From Streptomyces cupreus (GTDB lineage: Bacteria; Actinomycetota; Actinomycetes; Streptomycetales; Streptomycetaceae), in contig NZ_JACMSF010000024.1 in NCBI RefSeq assembly GCF_014257025.1, positions 55,199-119,198 of the forward strand: a stretch of 64,000 nucleotides of DNA. The letters run 5' to 3'. Both the position numbers and the translations under genes were made by a program. This document shows, piece after piece, positions 35,746 through 45,508 of this stretch. Numbering within the stretch: the first letter of the stretch is position 1; the number at the start of each line of letters is the position of its first letter. The notes under the pieces are model-generated. The model did not search any database, was not told the origin of the DNA, and saw nothing but the letters and a program-made list of their open reading frames with translations.

Positions 35746-35798
35746 ACTGGGGTTTGAATCCCAGCGTGGTGACATGGATCAACGATACGGTCACGCCC

Positions 35799-36956
35799 GT
35801 GAAACTCGTTGTGCAGGTGAAGCTGATGCCGGAGGCCGAGCAGGCCGCCGCGCTTCTCGCGACCCTGCGCACGGTCAACGAGGCCGCGAACTGGGTGTCG
35901 GCGGTGGCGTTCGAGCAGGGTGTGCCGCGCGAGTACGAGTTGCGCAAGCACACCTACGCGGAGTTGAAGTCGCGGGGGCTGGGGGCGCAAGCAGCCCAGC
36001 ACACCATCAAGAAGGTCCGCGACGCCTACACGACGCTCAAGGCCAACATCAAGGCCCAGAACCTCGGCAGACCGGGCTCGAAACGGCGCAGGAAGGCCGA
36101 GTCCAAGCCCATCGCCTTCCGGCCCGAGGCAGCCCAGCCGTACGACGACCGACGCTTGTCCTGGCAGTACGACGCGCAGACGGTGTCCATCTGGACCACC
36201 GCCGGATGCATCCGGGGTGTGCGGTACATCTGCTCCGTCGACGGCCTGAAGATGCTGCGCAAGCACCGGCAGGGCGAATCCGATCTGGTGGAACGCGACG
36301 GCGTGTTCTACCTGATCGCCACCTGTGAGGTCCCCGAGGCTGAAGAGTACGAGCCCGACGGGTTCATCGGCGTCGACCTCGGCATCGTCAACATCGCCAC
36401 CACATCCACGGGCTACCAGGCCGCCGGGCGCGATGTGAACCGGCACCGCAAACGCCACGGCGATCTACGCACCAAGCTCCAGCGCAATGGCACCAAGTCC
36501 GCCAAGCGGCTGCTGAAGAAGCGGGGCAGGCGCGAGCGGCGCCATGTCTCCAACACCAACCACATCATCGCGAAGCGAATCGTGACCGAGGCTGAACGCA
36601 CCTCGGCCGGAATCGCCCTGGAAGACCTGGGCGGCATCCGGCAGAGGGTACGGCTCCGCAAGCCCCAACGGGTCACACTCCACTCCTGGGCCTTCGCCCA
36701 GCTCGGAGAGTTCATCGCGTACAAGGCACGCCGCGCAGGCGTGCCCGTGGTCCACGTCGACCCCGCCTACACCTCACAGATGTGCTGCGAGTGCGGGCAC
36801 GTCGACAAGAAGAACCGGGTCGACCAGGCCCTCTTCATCTGCCGGAACTGCGGGGTCGTTGCCCACGCGGACCGGAACGCTTCCCACAACATCGCCCAAC
36901 GCGGCGCCGTGGTGTGGAATGCGGGGCGTGAGTCACGCGTCCCTGCCACCCCGTAA
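35799..36956 (+). CDS. tnpB: TnpB RNA-guided nuclease
   Basis: TnpB is the RNA-guided DNA nuclease of IS200/IS605 elements and the ancestor of Cas12. The RuvC residues look intact: Asp in IGVDLGIVNIAT, Glu in ALEDLGGIR and Asp in HADRNASHN. A zinc ribbon is present (CCECGHVDKKNR then FICRNCG). It is about 385 aa, full length. The start is uncertain between GTG 35799 and GTG 35769. The 3' end runs into the element's right end, where the guide RNA would be made. Confidence 0.85.
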   Translation: MKLVVQVKLMPEAEQAAALLATLRTVNEAANWVSAVAFEQGVPREYELRKHTYAELKSRGLGAQAAQHTIKKVRDAYTTLKANIKAQNLGRPGSKRRRKAESKPIAFRPEAAQPYDDRRLSWQYDAQTVSIWTTAGCIRGVRYICSVDGLKMLRKHRQGESDLVERDGVFYLIATCEVPEAEEYEPDGFIGVDLGIVNIATTSTGYQAAGRDVNRHRKRHGDLRTKLQRNGTKSAKRLLKKRGRRERRHVSNTNHIIAKRIVTEAERTSAGIALEDLGGIRQRVRLRKPQRVTLHSWAFAQLGEFIAYKARRAGVPVVHVDPAYTSQMCCECGHVDKKNRVDQALFICRNCGVVAHADRNASHNIAQRGAVVWNAGRESRVPATP

Positions 36957-37056
36957 GGGGTGTCTGGACGGAGGAGTCCACCCAGCAGCCAGCCGGGCAC
37001 TACCTCCAAACCCGGCCCTTCAGGACCGGGTCAAGTTGACGCCGTACTGCCCGATC
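36940..37056 (+). ncRNA. putative omega/re RNA of TnpB with guide
   Basis: In characterised TnpB systems the guide RNA scaffold covers the end of tnpB and the right end. The guide is the flanking sequence just beyond the element. Here the right-end hairpin (37010-37031) and TTGAC precede the kinase sequence starting at 37041, so the guide would match the kinase gene itself. This is inferred from position; the exact ends are not known. Confidence 0.4.
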
Positions 37057-37625
37057 CGTGCCTGGCGTTCGGGGTCGACGAGTTCGTCGACGCCCTGCCC
37101 GCGAAGATGCGGGAGTCGGACGAGGGGATCACGTTCGCCACGGACGGCGGGGTGAGTGTCGGGGCCGACTTCATGGCGCTGCAGGCGGCCTGGGTCGAGG
37201 GCATCGTGGGGATGGCCCGTGCCGGTGCCCGGATCGTCGTCGACGACGTCTTCCTCGGCGGGGCGGCGTCCCAGCAGCGGTGGTGGAAGGCGCTGGCCGG
37301 AATCGACGTGTTGTGGGTCGGCGTCCGGTGTGAGCCTGCGGTCGCGGCCGGCCGGGAGATCGCGCGAGGGGATCGCACCCACGGCATGGCCGAGTTGCAG
37401 GCGGACGTGGTGCACCAGGGCGTGGTCTACGACCTGAAGGTGGACACCACGCACACCGAGTCCCTGGACTGCGCGCTCATCATCGCCGCTCGCCTGAGCT
37501 GACCGCCGAGCACCTGTCGGCCGGCACCAAGAAACGTTCAACACTGCGCCATGAGCAGTCCACATCCTGTCCACGATTCCGTTGGAGGGGGCGGTTGTTC
37601 ACACTCCTGGACGTACGTTCTGTCC

Positions 37626-38372
37626 GTGAACTCTGATGCTCCCGCGGGCGCCCTGCGCCCCACCGACTCGAAGCCTGCCCGTCGCTCCCTCCTGCGCGGC
37701 GCACTCACCGGAGCCGCCGCCCTCGGCGCCGGCCTCGCTGTAGGGGCCGCCGCCCCCGCGACAGCCGCGACGAACCACCGGCCCCGCCCGACCACACCCG
37801 ACGAAGCCCTGCGCGAACTCGCAGCGGGCAACGCGCGTTGGCGCACCTTCCGGGAGAAGCACCCGGACGAGACCCATAGGGTCCGTCAGGAGCTGGTGTC
37901 GGGTCAGCACCCCTTCGCGGTGGTGCTCGGCTGCATCGACTCCCGTGTCCCCCCGGAGCTCGTCTTCGACCAGGGCCTCGGCGACCTGCTCACCGTCCGC
38001 AGCGCCGGGGAGGTCCTGGACGAGGCGGTACTCGGCAGCGTCGCGTACGGCGTGCTCGAACTCGACATACCCCTGGTGCTGGTGCTCGGGCATCAGTCCT
38101 GCGGTGCCGTGCGCGCGGCGGTCGAGGCCGAGGAGAGCGGCGAGAAGCTGCCCGCCCACATCCAGTACCTGGCCGACCAGATCGCCCCCGCCATTGACCA
38201 CACCACGGAGGGCGACGCGCGCATAGACGCCACCATCGACGCCAACATACGACTCGTCCACGACCGCCTCGCCGCGGAACCGGACCTCGCGGCCAAGGTG
38301 TCGGCCGGTGAACTCGCCATCGTCGGAGCGCGCTACGAGCTGACGAACCAGTTGGTGCACCGCATCGCCTGA
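37626..38372 (+). CDS. secreted beta-class carbonic anhydrase
   Basis: This 248-aa protein would interconvert CO2 and bicarbonate. After a twin-arginine-like signal (ARRSLLRGALTGAAALGAGL, cleavage near ATAA), the mature enzyme has the Zn site GCIDSRVPPE and GHQSCGAV (Cys, Asp, His, Cys). Export implies action outside the membrane. I chose GTG 37626 because the coding frame upstream has no signal-like character. It follows the split kinase gene and has no clear operon partner. Confidence 0.87.
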   Translation: MNSDAPAGALRPTDSKPARRSLLRGALTGAAALGAGLAVGAAAPATAATNHRPRPTTPDEALRELAAGNARWRTFREKHPDETHRVRQELVSGQHPFAVVLGCIDSRVPPELVFDQGLGDLLTVRSAGEVLDEAVLGSVAYGVLELDIPLVLVLGHQSCGAVRAAVEAEESGEKLPAHIQYLADQIAPAIDHTTEGDARIDATIDANIRLVHDRLAAEPDLAAKVSAGELAIVGARYELTNQLVHRIA

Positions 38373-38396
38373 CACCCCACGGGCTGCGTTCCGGCA

Positions 38397-38558
38397 CCGT
38401 CCGCAACTCCCGCTCCGCTACCGCCGGAAAGCCGCGCGGCGGACGGCAGGTGATGCGGCGGACGGTGTCGGTGGTCCGGTCCTCGGCGCCTTCGGCGATC
38501 GCCCGGTCCATGGCGGCCAGCATGGTGGCGAACTCCAGCGGGATGAACACGCCCTGCA
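38397..38558 (-). pseudogene. 3' relic of an NmrA-like NAD(P)-binding protein
   Basis: The frame IPLEFATMLAAMDRAIAEGA continued by EDRTTDTVRRITCRPPRGF matches the conserved C-terminal end of NmrA-type NAD(P)-binding oxidoreductases. There is no start and no upstream Rossmann part, so only the tail remains. Confidence 0.55.
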
Positions 38559-38701
38559 GCGAGACCTCCTGAAGCAGATCCCGCGCCTGCCCGACAGCGA
38601 CTTCACCTCGCACGCGCTGCTGGTCGCCACCCGGGCCGACCTCGTCGCCTACCTCGGCCAGGTGAAGAGCCGCGAGGAACTGCGCGCTCAGTTGGCGGAC
38701 T
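38553..38701 (+). pseudogene. unassigned coding relic
   Basis: A plus-strand frame reads LQRDLLKQIPRLPDSDFTS then LLVATRADLVAYLGQVKSREELRAQLADF. It has coding-like composition but no start codon, and abuts the other relic. I do not recognise the parent family. Together the two relics mark a deletion junction between 38.37 and 38.70 kb. Confidence 0.35.
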
Positions 38702-39607
38702 TCACCAGTGCGGTTCTGAGGCATGCTCGGCACACAGACATCCCACGCCCCGCTCGATCCACTCCCGTCCCACCCACTCCGGATGCCGCCCGATGAGCAG
38801 CGCCCGGACCTCGGCGACGATCTCTTCCTCGCCCATCGCGGAGTCTCGGCGTCGCCAGGTCTCGTCGCGCAGTTCGCGCAGGTAGTCGCGGACGTCGCCG
38901 AGCACCTGAGGACCACCGATGTCGCCGTGCCCGGGAACCACGATCCGCGGTCCGGTGGCTGTGAGTTGGTCCATGACCGCCAGCCAGCGCACGCCGGAGA
39001 CATCCGTGTCGTACGGCGGGAACCACGGGAAGATGGCGAACTGGCCGGTTTCCGCGAGGTCGCCGGTGAACAGGACGCCGGCGTCCGGGACTTCGACCGT
39101 TTGGTCGCCCTTGGTGTGGCCGCGACCCATGGGGCGCAGGCGTACGGTCCGGCCTCCGAGGTCGAGGTCGTGGCCGTCGTCGTAGACCACATCCGGGGTG
39201 GGCACGGTGACGCCGTCCAGGCGATCCGCGATCGGGTCGCCGAAGCCGCGGAACATTTCCAGGTAGCCGGGACCCTTAGCCTGCAGGTCGTCGGCCTGGG
39301 CCCGGTTGACCAGGTAGTTGGCGTGGTCGGTGAAGGCCTGGGCGCCGAAGGCGTGTTCGGGGTGGAAGTGGGTCGTGGTCAGGTACAGGCGACGGCCTCG
39401 CGCCACCTCCGAGGCGAGGGCGAGAACCTGTTCGGCGTTGGCGGTGCCCATGCCCGTCTCTACGACGAGTACGGCCTGTGTGCCGCCGATGATGCCGATG
39501 TTGGGCACCAGTTGGACCCGTTGGTTCGGAATGACGAGCAGGTCGGGGGCGATCTCCTGGGCGCCGGAGACCTGCACGGCGGGGTCGGGGAACTGTTCGT
39601 CCGTCAT
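38702..39607 (-). CDS. MBL-fold metallo-hydrolase
   Basis: This 301-aa metallo-beta-lactamase-fold enzyme has the metal motif THFHPEHAFG (HxHxEH rather than the usual HxHxDH). Further metal-site residues lie in GRGHTKGDQTV, FTGDLAE and PGHGDIGG. Such proteins hydrolyse esters, thioesters or phosphoesters using two Zn ions; the substrate is unknown. I chose the ATG at 39607, which gives the family's N-terminus. It diverges from a LysR gene across a palindrome. Confidence 0.87.
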   Translation of the reverse strand: MTDEQFPDPAVQVSGAQEIAPDLLVIPNQRVQLVPNIGIIGGTQAVLVVETGMGTANAEQVLALASEVARGRRLYLTTTHFHPEHAFGAQAFTDHANYLVNRAQADDLQAKGPGYLEMFRGFGDPIADRLDGVTVPTPDVVYDDGHDLDLGGRTVRLRPMGRGHTKGDQTVEVPDAGVLFTGDLAETGQFAIFPWFPPYDTDVSGVRWLAVMDQLTATGPRIVVPGHGDIGGPQVLGDVRDYLRELRDETWRRRDSAMGEEEIVAEVRALLIGRHPEWVGREWIERGVGCLCAEHASEPHW

Positions 39608-39661
39608 GCCGCGATTCCATCGCCGGGGCCATGCGGCCGTCCAAGACCGGCTCGGTCTGGC

Positions 39662-39680
39662 CGATACCGGGCGGGTATCG
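39662..39680. promoter_or_regulatory. LysR-type palindrome (T-N11-A)
   Basis: CGATACC-gggcg-GGTATCG is a perfect 7+7 inverted repeat containing the T-N11-A core of LysR sites. It ends 9 nt before the LysR start and lies in the 82-bp divergent region with the MBL gene. Autoregulation and control of the MBL gene are likely. Confidence 0.65.
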
Positions 39681-39689
39681 TCGCTGGTC

Positions 39690-40532
39690 ATGGAGATACG
39701 CACGCTGCGCTACTTCGTGGCCGTCGCCGAGGAACTCCACTTCGGCCGGGCCGCCGCACGGCTGCACATGAGCCAACCGCCACTGAGCCGCGCGATCAAG
39801 CGGTTGGAGACCGACCTGGGCGCGGCCCTGCTGCTCCGCTCCCCCGCAGGTGTCGCGCTCACGCCGGCGGGGGCGACGCTCCTGGCCGAGGCACGCGCCC
39901 TGCTCGACCAGGCCGAGCGGGTACGGGCGCGGGTGGCCACGGCCTCGACCATCACCGTCGGCATCCTGGGCGACGGCAGCGACCGGGGTGCTGTACGGCT
40001 GGCCGCCGCGTACCGGCAGCGGCACCCGGGCATCGAGGTCCGCATCCGCGAGACCGACCTCACCGATCCGACCTGTGGGTTGCGTGCGGGTCTGGTCGAC
40101 ATCGCGCTGACTCGGGGGCCGTTCGACGAGACGGGGCTGGTGGTGTGCGGGCTGCGGGCCGACCCGGTGGGGGCGGTGTTGCGCGCCGACGATCCGCTGG
40201 CCCGCCGCGACAGCCTTGAGCCGGCCGACCTGGCGGGACGCCGGTGGTTCCAGTTCCCGGACGGTACGGACGTGCTCTGGCGGTCGTACTGGAATGGCGG
40301 TGAGCCGCGGGAGGGGCCGGTGGTGCGGGCCGTCCAGGAGTGTGTGCAGGCCGTGCTGTGGAACGGGACGGTCGGGATGAGTCCGCTGGGGCATGAGCTG
40401 CCTGGAGAGCTGGCCGTGGTGCCGCTGACCGACATGGTGCCGAGCCGGGTGGTGGTGGCGTGGAAGGAAGGCGATACGAACCCGTTGATCCGGTCGTTCG
40501 TCGAGATAGCGAGGGCTGCGTATCACGACTGA
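39690..40532 (+). CDS. LysR family transcriptional regulator
   Basis: This 280-aa regulator has the LysR wHTH (MEIRTLRYFVAVAEELHFGR; LHMSQPPLSRAIKRLE) and a two-lobed effector domain. ATG 39690 is the family start. It is divergent from the MBL-fold gene across the perfect palindrome at 39662-39680 and is followed by a carboxymuconolactone-decarboxylase-like gene 97 nt downstream, either of which could be a target. Confidence 0.92.
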   Translation: MEIRTLRYFVAVAEELHFGRAAARLHMSQPPLSRAIKRLETDLGAALLLRSPAGVALTPAGATLLAEARALLDQAERVRARVATASTITVGILGDGSDRGAVRLAAAYRQRHPGIEVRIRETDLTDPTCGLRAGLVDIALTRGPFDETGLVVCGLRADPVGAVLRADDPLARRDSLEPADLAGRRWFQFPDGTDVLWRSYWNGGEPREGPVVRAVQECVQAVLWNGTVGMSPLGHELPGELAVVPLTDMVPSRVVVAWKEGDTNPLIRSFVEIARAAYHD

Positions 40533-40628
40533 GTGTTCGACTCCGAGGAACGATGGAGCCGATGTCACAGACACGGGCCCGTCGGTGTCTTCATGTCGTC
40601 ACGCAGGCAGACGCATGAGGAGAACATC

Positions 40629-41189
40629 ATGGCGTTACGCATTCCGAAGGCTGAGCTTCCCGCCGAGCTCAGCGAAGGCCTGGTCAAGCAGTTCGGTGCC
40701 GTGCCCGAGCCGCTGGAGGTGACGGCGCACAACCCCAAGGTCACCCAGGACTCGGGCGAGATCGGGGCCAGGGTGAACGGGTGGGACATGGCCGACGAGG
40801 GTCTCAAGACCTTCGCGCACATGGCGGTCGCGGCGCAGGTCGGATGCAGTTGGTGCCTCGACATTAACTACTTCCAGGCCCTCAACAAGAACCTGGACCT
40901 CAACAAGGCGAGCCAGGTGCCGCGCTGGCGGGAGTCGGAGGTGTTCACTCCGCTGGAGCGGGACGTGCTGGAGTACGCCGAGGCCATGACCAACACCCCG
41001 CCGACGGTGACCGACGAGCTGTACGCCGGCCTGCTGGACCGGATCGGCCCGGCGGCGATGGTCGAACTCACCGCGGCGATCGCCTTCGCCAACATGTCCA
41101 CCAGGAACAACACGGCCCACGGGATCACTTCCCAGGGCTTCTCCGACTCCTGCGAGATTCCCCTGGCCGCCATGACGACGAAGGCCTGA
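40629..41189 (+). CDS. carboxymuconolactone decarboxylase family protein
   Basis: This 186-aa AhpD/CMD-fold helical protein carries GCSWCLDINYF, the redox CxxC of AhpD-like proteins. The following His of classic AhpD is replaced, so peroxidase function is uncertain. Members act in aromatic breakdown, as peroxidase partners, or in unknown redox steps. GAGGAG lies 6 nt before the ATG. It could be co-regulated with the LysR gene upstream. Confidence 0.88.
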   Translation: MALRIPKAELPAELSEGLVKQFGAVPEPLEVTAHNPKVTQDSGEIGARVNGWDMADEGLKTFAHMAVAAQVGCSWCLDINYFQALNKNLDLNKASQVPRWRESEVFTPLERDVLEYAEAMTNTPPTVTDELYAGLLDRIGPAAMVELTAAIAFANMSTRNNTAHGITSQGFSDSCEIPLAAMTTKA

Positions 41190-41295
41190 CCCAACACCCC
41201 CTGCGTCGCCCATCGCGGCCTGCCGTCCTGGCTGCGACGGGCCGTGGACGAGGACTATTCTCCTACCGCACAAGCACGTTGGGGGCGGGGGACGC

Positions 41296-42504
41296 ATGAG
41301 GTTCGTCTTTGTTCATGGGACCGGTGTGCGGCGCGAGCGGTTCGACGAGTTGTTCCGGCTGGTCAGTGCTGGGCTGCTGAAGCGGTTTCCGGGGGCGGAG
41401 GTCGAACCGTGCTACTGGGGGGACGAGTTCGGTGCGACGCTCAGTGCGGGGGGTGCGTCTGTTCCGGGGACGACGCCCATGGCGCCCGCGGACATCGACG
41501 ACGACCCCGAGACCGCCGAGTGGCTGCTCCTGCTCACCGACCCGTTCTGCGAGCTCCGGGTTCTGGCCGAGATCGGCACCGGCGCCGATGACGGCGGGTT
41601 CGGTCTGCCCGGGGTGCAGTCGGCAGGGGAGGCGGTAGGGGACCGTCTGCGGGGACTGCCTCGCGACCTCGATCCGGGCGACAAACTGGCCGTACTGCTC
41701 CGGGAGACCGGGTTGGCCGACGGCTATGGGTATGCCCTGGACGCCGTGGCGTACTCCGAGGAGTTCCATGATGCGTGCCTCGCCGCCGAGGACGACGCGG
41801 TCGCCGCCGAGCTCGTCCTCCTCACCAGCCGTGCCGTCGTCGCCGTCATGCTCGCCGAGGCCCGGGACACGACACTGTGCACCGGAGACGAGCGGGACCA
41901 GATCGTGGACGTGCTCAGTGACCGGCTCGGCGGCACCGGCCGCGGTGTCGTGACGGGAACCCTGGGCGTGCTCTTCAAGCTCGCTCAGCGCATGACCACG
42001 CAAGCCGCACGCGACCGCTGGCGCGGGGACTTCACCCACGAGAAGGCCTCCGAGGTCGGCGACATCCTGCGCTACCAGTCGCGCGGCGAGCCGCTGCGCG
42101 CCCACCTGGAGCAGGTCATCGGCCGAAGCACCGAGCCGCCGGTCGTCATCGGCCACAGCCTCGGCGGCATCGCCCTGGTGGACACCCTCGCCCTGGCCGC
42201 CGTACGCCAACCGCCCTTGCCCGTACGGCTCTTGGTCACCGTCGGCTCGCAGGCCCCCTTCCTCCACGAACTCGGCGCCCTCGCCGGCCTCCGGCCCGGG
42301 GCCGCGCTGCCCGCCAGCTTCCCCGACTGGCTCAACGTCTACGACCCCATGGACCTGCTCGCCTACCTCGCCGAGCCCGTCTTCGCGGGCGACCGCCGGA
42401 TCACCGACCACGAGGTGCGCAGCCGCCAGCCCTTCCCGGTGTCCCACAGCGCCTACTGGAGGCTCGACCCGGTCTTCGATCGGATCGCGGAGGCGCTGCG
42501 GTGA
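41296..42504 (+). CDS. alpha/beta-hydrolase (lipase-like), first gene of the conflict operon
   Basis: This 402-aa predicted hydrolase begins directly with the strand and oxyanion loop FVFVHGTG. Its nucleophile elbow, GHSLGG, has Ser at about residue 288. VYDPMDLLAYL and VSHSAYW near the end offer the acid and the His. About 270 residues lie between the oxyanion loop and the nucleophile, a large helical insertion. There is no signal peptide, so the target is inside the cell. It overlaps the next gene by GTGA and so belongs to the operon. It may be an effector that attacks lipids or esters when released. Confidence 0.8.
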   Translation: MRFVFVHGTGVRRERFDELFRLVSAGLLKRFPGAEVEPCYWGDEFGATLSAGGASVPGTTPMAPADIDDDPETAEWLLLLTDPFCELRVLAEIGTGADDGGFGLPGVQSAGEAVGDRLRGLPRDLDPGDKLAVLLRETGLADGYGYALDAVAYSEEFHDACLAAEDDAVAAELVLLTSRAVVAVMLAEARDTTLCTGDERDQIVDVLSDRLGGTGRGVVTGTLGVLFKLAQRMTTQAARDRWRGDFTHEKASEVGDILRYQSRGEPLRAHLEQVIGRSTEPPVVIGHSLGGIALVDTLALAAVRQPPLPVRLLVTVGSQAPFLHELGALAGLRPGAALPASFPDWLNVYDPMDLLAYLAEPVFAGDRRITDHEVRSRQPFPVSHSAYWRLDPVFDRIAEALR

Positions 42505-44410
42505 CGGGCGCGTCCGACGCATCCGAGCTGCCGATCGCACCGGAGCGGACCTTCGCCCTCGTCGTGGGTATCGAGTCGTACGGGATAGGCCGCGGCATGG
42601 ACCTGTCCGGGCCGGCCCGCGACGCCGTCCGCTTTGCCGAGTGGCTCACCGGCACCGCAGGCGTCCCGAAGAGCAACTTACGGCTGCTGCTGTCACCCCT
42701 GGCCCGGAACGAGGTCGGCGTGGAGGCGAAGCCGGCCACGCGCGAGAACGTCGAGGACGCCCTCTTCGAGGACCTCCCCCACTGCGACGGCGACCTGCTG
42801 TGGATCTACTGGGCCGGGCACGGCTTCCTCGACCCCACCCACCAACTGCTCCTCCCCTACGCCGACGCCACGGCCGGTTACACCACCCACCTCAATCTCA
42901 CCTCGGCGCTGCGCTGGTGGCAGTCGAACAAGGTGGGCGGCGGGCGTTTCCGGCGTCTCGTCACCATCGGCGACTCCTGCCGGATCGACACACGGCGGGC
43001 CCAGCGCGTGGGCTTCCCCAAGGTCGAGTACCCGACCGGCCGACACACCGATCGAAAGCAGTTCACGCTCTACGCGGCACGCCCCGGCGAGACGGCGAGG
43101 AACCGGGCGGAGCTGGAGGCCGGCCAGTTCACGGACACCCTGCTCAGGCACCTGCAGGACCGGACACTGGAGCAGGCGACCCTGGGCCTGGTCGAGATCG
43201 CCCGGGACGTCCAGCGGGACTTCGCTGTCATGAAGGGGAACGGCACGGCCTGGCAGGAGCCGCAGTTCGAGATCGCCGTGGGCTGGGACGGATCGTCCCT
43301 CCACGGAGACCGCTGGACGGACGACGGCACGGCTTCCGGCGCGCCCGTGCTCGACCAGCATGCCTGGACGGAACTCGGGGACCTGCTGACCGGCCGCCCG
43401 ATGCCGCCGTACACCTACGAGGCCTACCGCTGGGCCTTCGAGGTGGCGCGCTGCGCCGCCCCCGCCGAGCACACGCTGCCCTCCCGGCACCTGACGGAGA
43501 TCGTGCGCGATCTCGACAGCCGCCAGGGAACGAGCAGCAACATCCCGCTCGCGCTGCCCTTCATACGGCACCTGGCGTCCCGCTCTCGGCATGCCGACTG
43601 GGCCGCCGCCGCGAACGACTGGGTGGACCGCACCCGCGAACGACTCGGCGCCGCACCCATCCCCCCTCCTCCCGCGCGGACCGCAGAACTGCCCGCGCTG
43701 CATGTCCGGCTCACGCCCGAAGGGGACGATCGCTTCTGGCTGCAACTGTGGTCGTACCAGGGTGACTTCGAGAACGTGGGTGACTATGAGCGACCCATGG
43801 ACCTGGAAGCCGTACGCCTGGCGCTGGGCGCCCACCTCGTGGCCAACGCCGCGCGCAGCCCGGGACGGATCGAGTTCCACATCCCGTACGACCTGCTGGA
43901 GGAGCCGTTCGAGACCTGGCAGGTGCCCACGGGACGCGCCACCAAGACTTGCGCACTCGGCGGCCGGTACCAGGTCCTTCTGCGCTGCCCCGAGGAACGC
44001 CAGGGACTGGCCGAAGCCCCGTGGCGGACCAAATGGGAGTGGTACGAGACCCATGGCGGCCGGCACCCGGACGCCGTCCACGACGTCCGGGACGACGATG
44101 TGTCGGACGGACTGGCCGACGAACTGCAACTGGACGAGTCGCCCGTCTGCGTACTGGCCGAAGTGACGGGACCCCTGGTCATGGACGCGTTGGGGGCCGT
44201 ACTCGACGGCGGGATACCGATCGCGGTCTGGCGCCGCCCCTCCCCCGGCCCGGACGAATCCATTCGTACGGCGCTGGGGGCGACGCCGCCGGCCCTGCTC
44301 GACGTGGAGTCACTGCCTGCCGCGCTCAGACGCGCCCGAGTCAGACGTCGCCCGCTCGCCCTGCTCTGGGACGATCCGGGGCGGATTCCCGAAAGGCGGT
44401 CGCTGTCCTC

Positions 44411-44414
<4 letters not shown>
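42501..44414 (+). CDS. caspase-like protease fused to a VMAP-C-type domain
   Basis: This is a 637-aa protein. Residues 15-240 form a caspase (C14) domain starting FALVVGIESYG, with the catalytic pair His107 (YWAGHGF) and Cys160 (IGDSCRI), so it looks active. Residues 280-385 form a small helical region like the effector-associated domains of conflict proteins. Residues 395-637 resemble VMAP-C, the C-terminal domain of vWA-MoxR-associated proteins, ending in the typical PIAVWRRP...LALLWDDPGRIPE. It overlaps both neighbours by GTGA. The likely role is proteolysis unleashed by the partner ATPases. Confidence 0.82.

Positions 44415-45504
<1,090 letters not shown>

Positions 45505-45508
<4 letters not shown>

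Larger units (their letters stand above)
35306..37040. mobile_element. IS200/IS605-type insertion sequence
   Basis: The element of about 1735 bp is delimited by the interrupted kinase gene. It encodes a decayed TnpA on the minus strand and TnpB on the plus strand. The left end has a hairpin (35320-35334, GAACCCC/GGGGTTC). The right end has an imperfect hairpin (37010-37031) and terminates in TTGAC, identical to the right cleavage site of ISDra2-type elements. No target duplication is seen, as expected for single-strand transposition. The left flank is TTCAG. Confidence 0.85.
35234..37502 (+). pseudogene. chloramphenicol-phosphotransferase-like gene split by an IS200/IS605 element
   Basis: The 5' part (GTG 35234 to 35305) encodes 24 residues with the P-loop NGGSSSGKS. 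The 3' part (37041-37502) encodes 153 residues (LAFGVDEFVDALPAK; FMALQAAWVEGIVGMARAG; VVDDVFLGGAASQQRWW; VGVRCEPAVAAGREIARGD). Joined, they give 177 aa in one frame, the normal length of chloramphenicol 3-O-phosphotransferase-like kinases. The insertion is therefore recent, with no base lost from the coding frame. As it stands the gene is inactive. The ancestral substrate could be chloramphenicol or another hydroxyl compound. Confidence 0.88.

Noticed and set aside
41240..41265. Possible promoter (TATTCT at 41256) for the conflict operon
   Set aside because: No -35 element lies at a proper spacing, so I could not support a promoter call.
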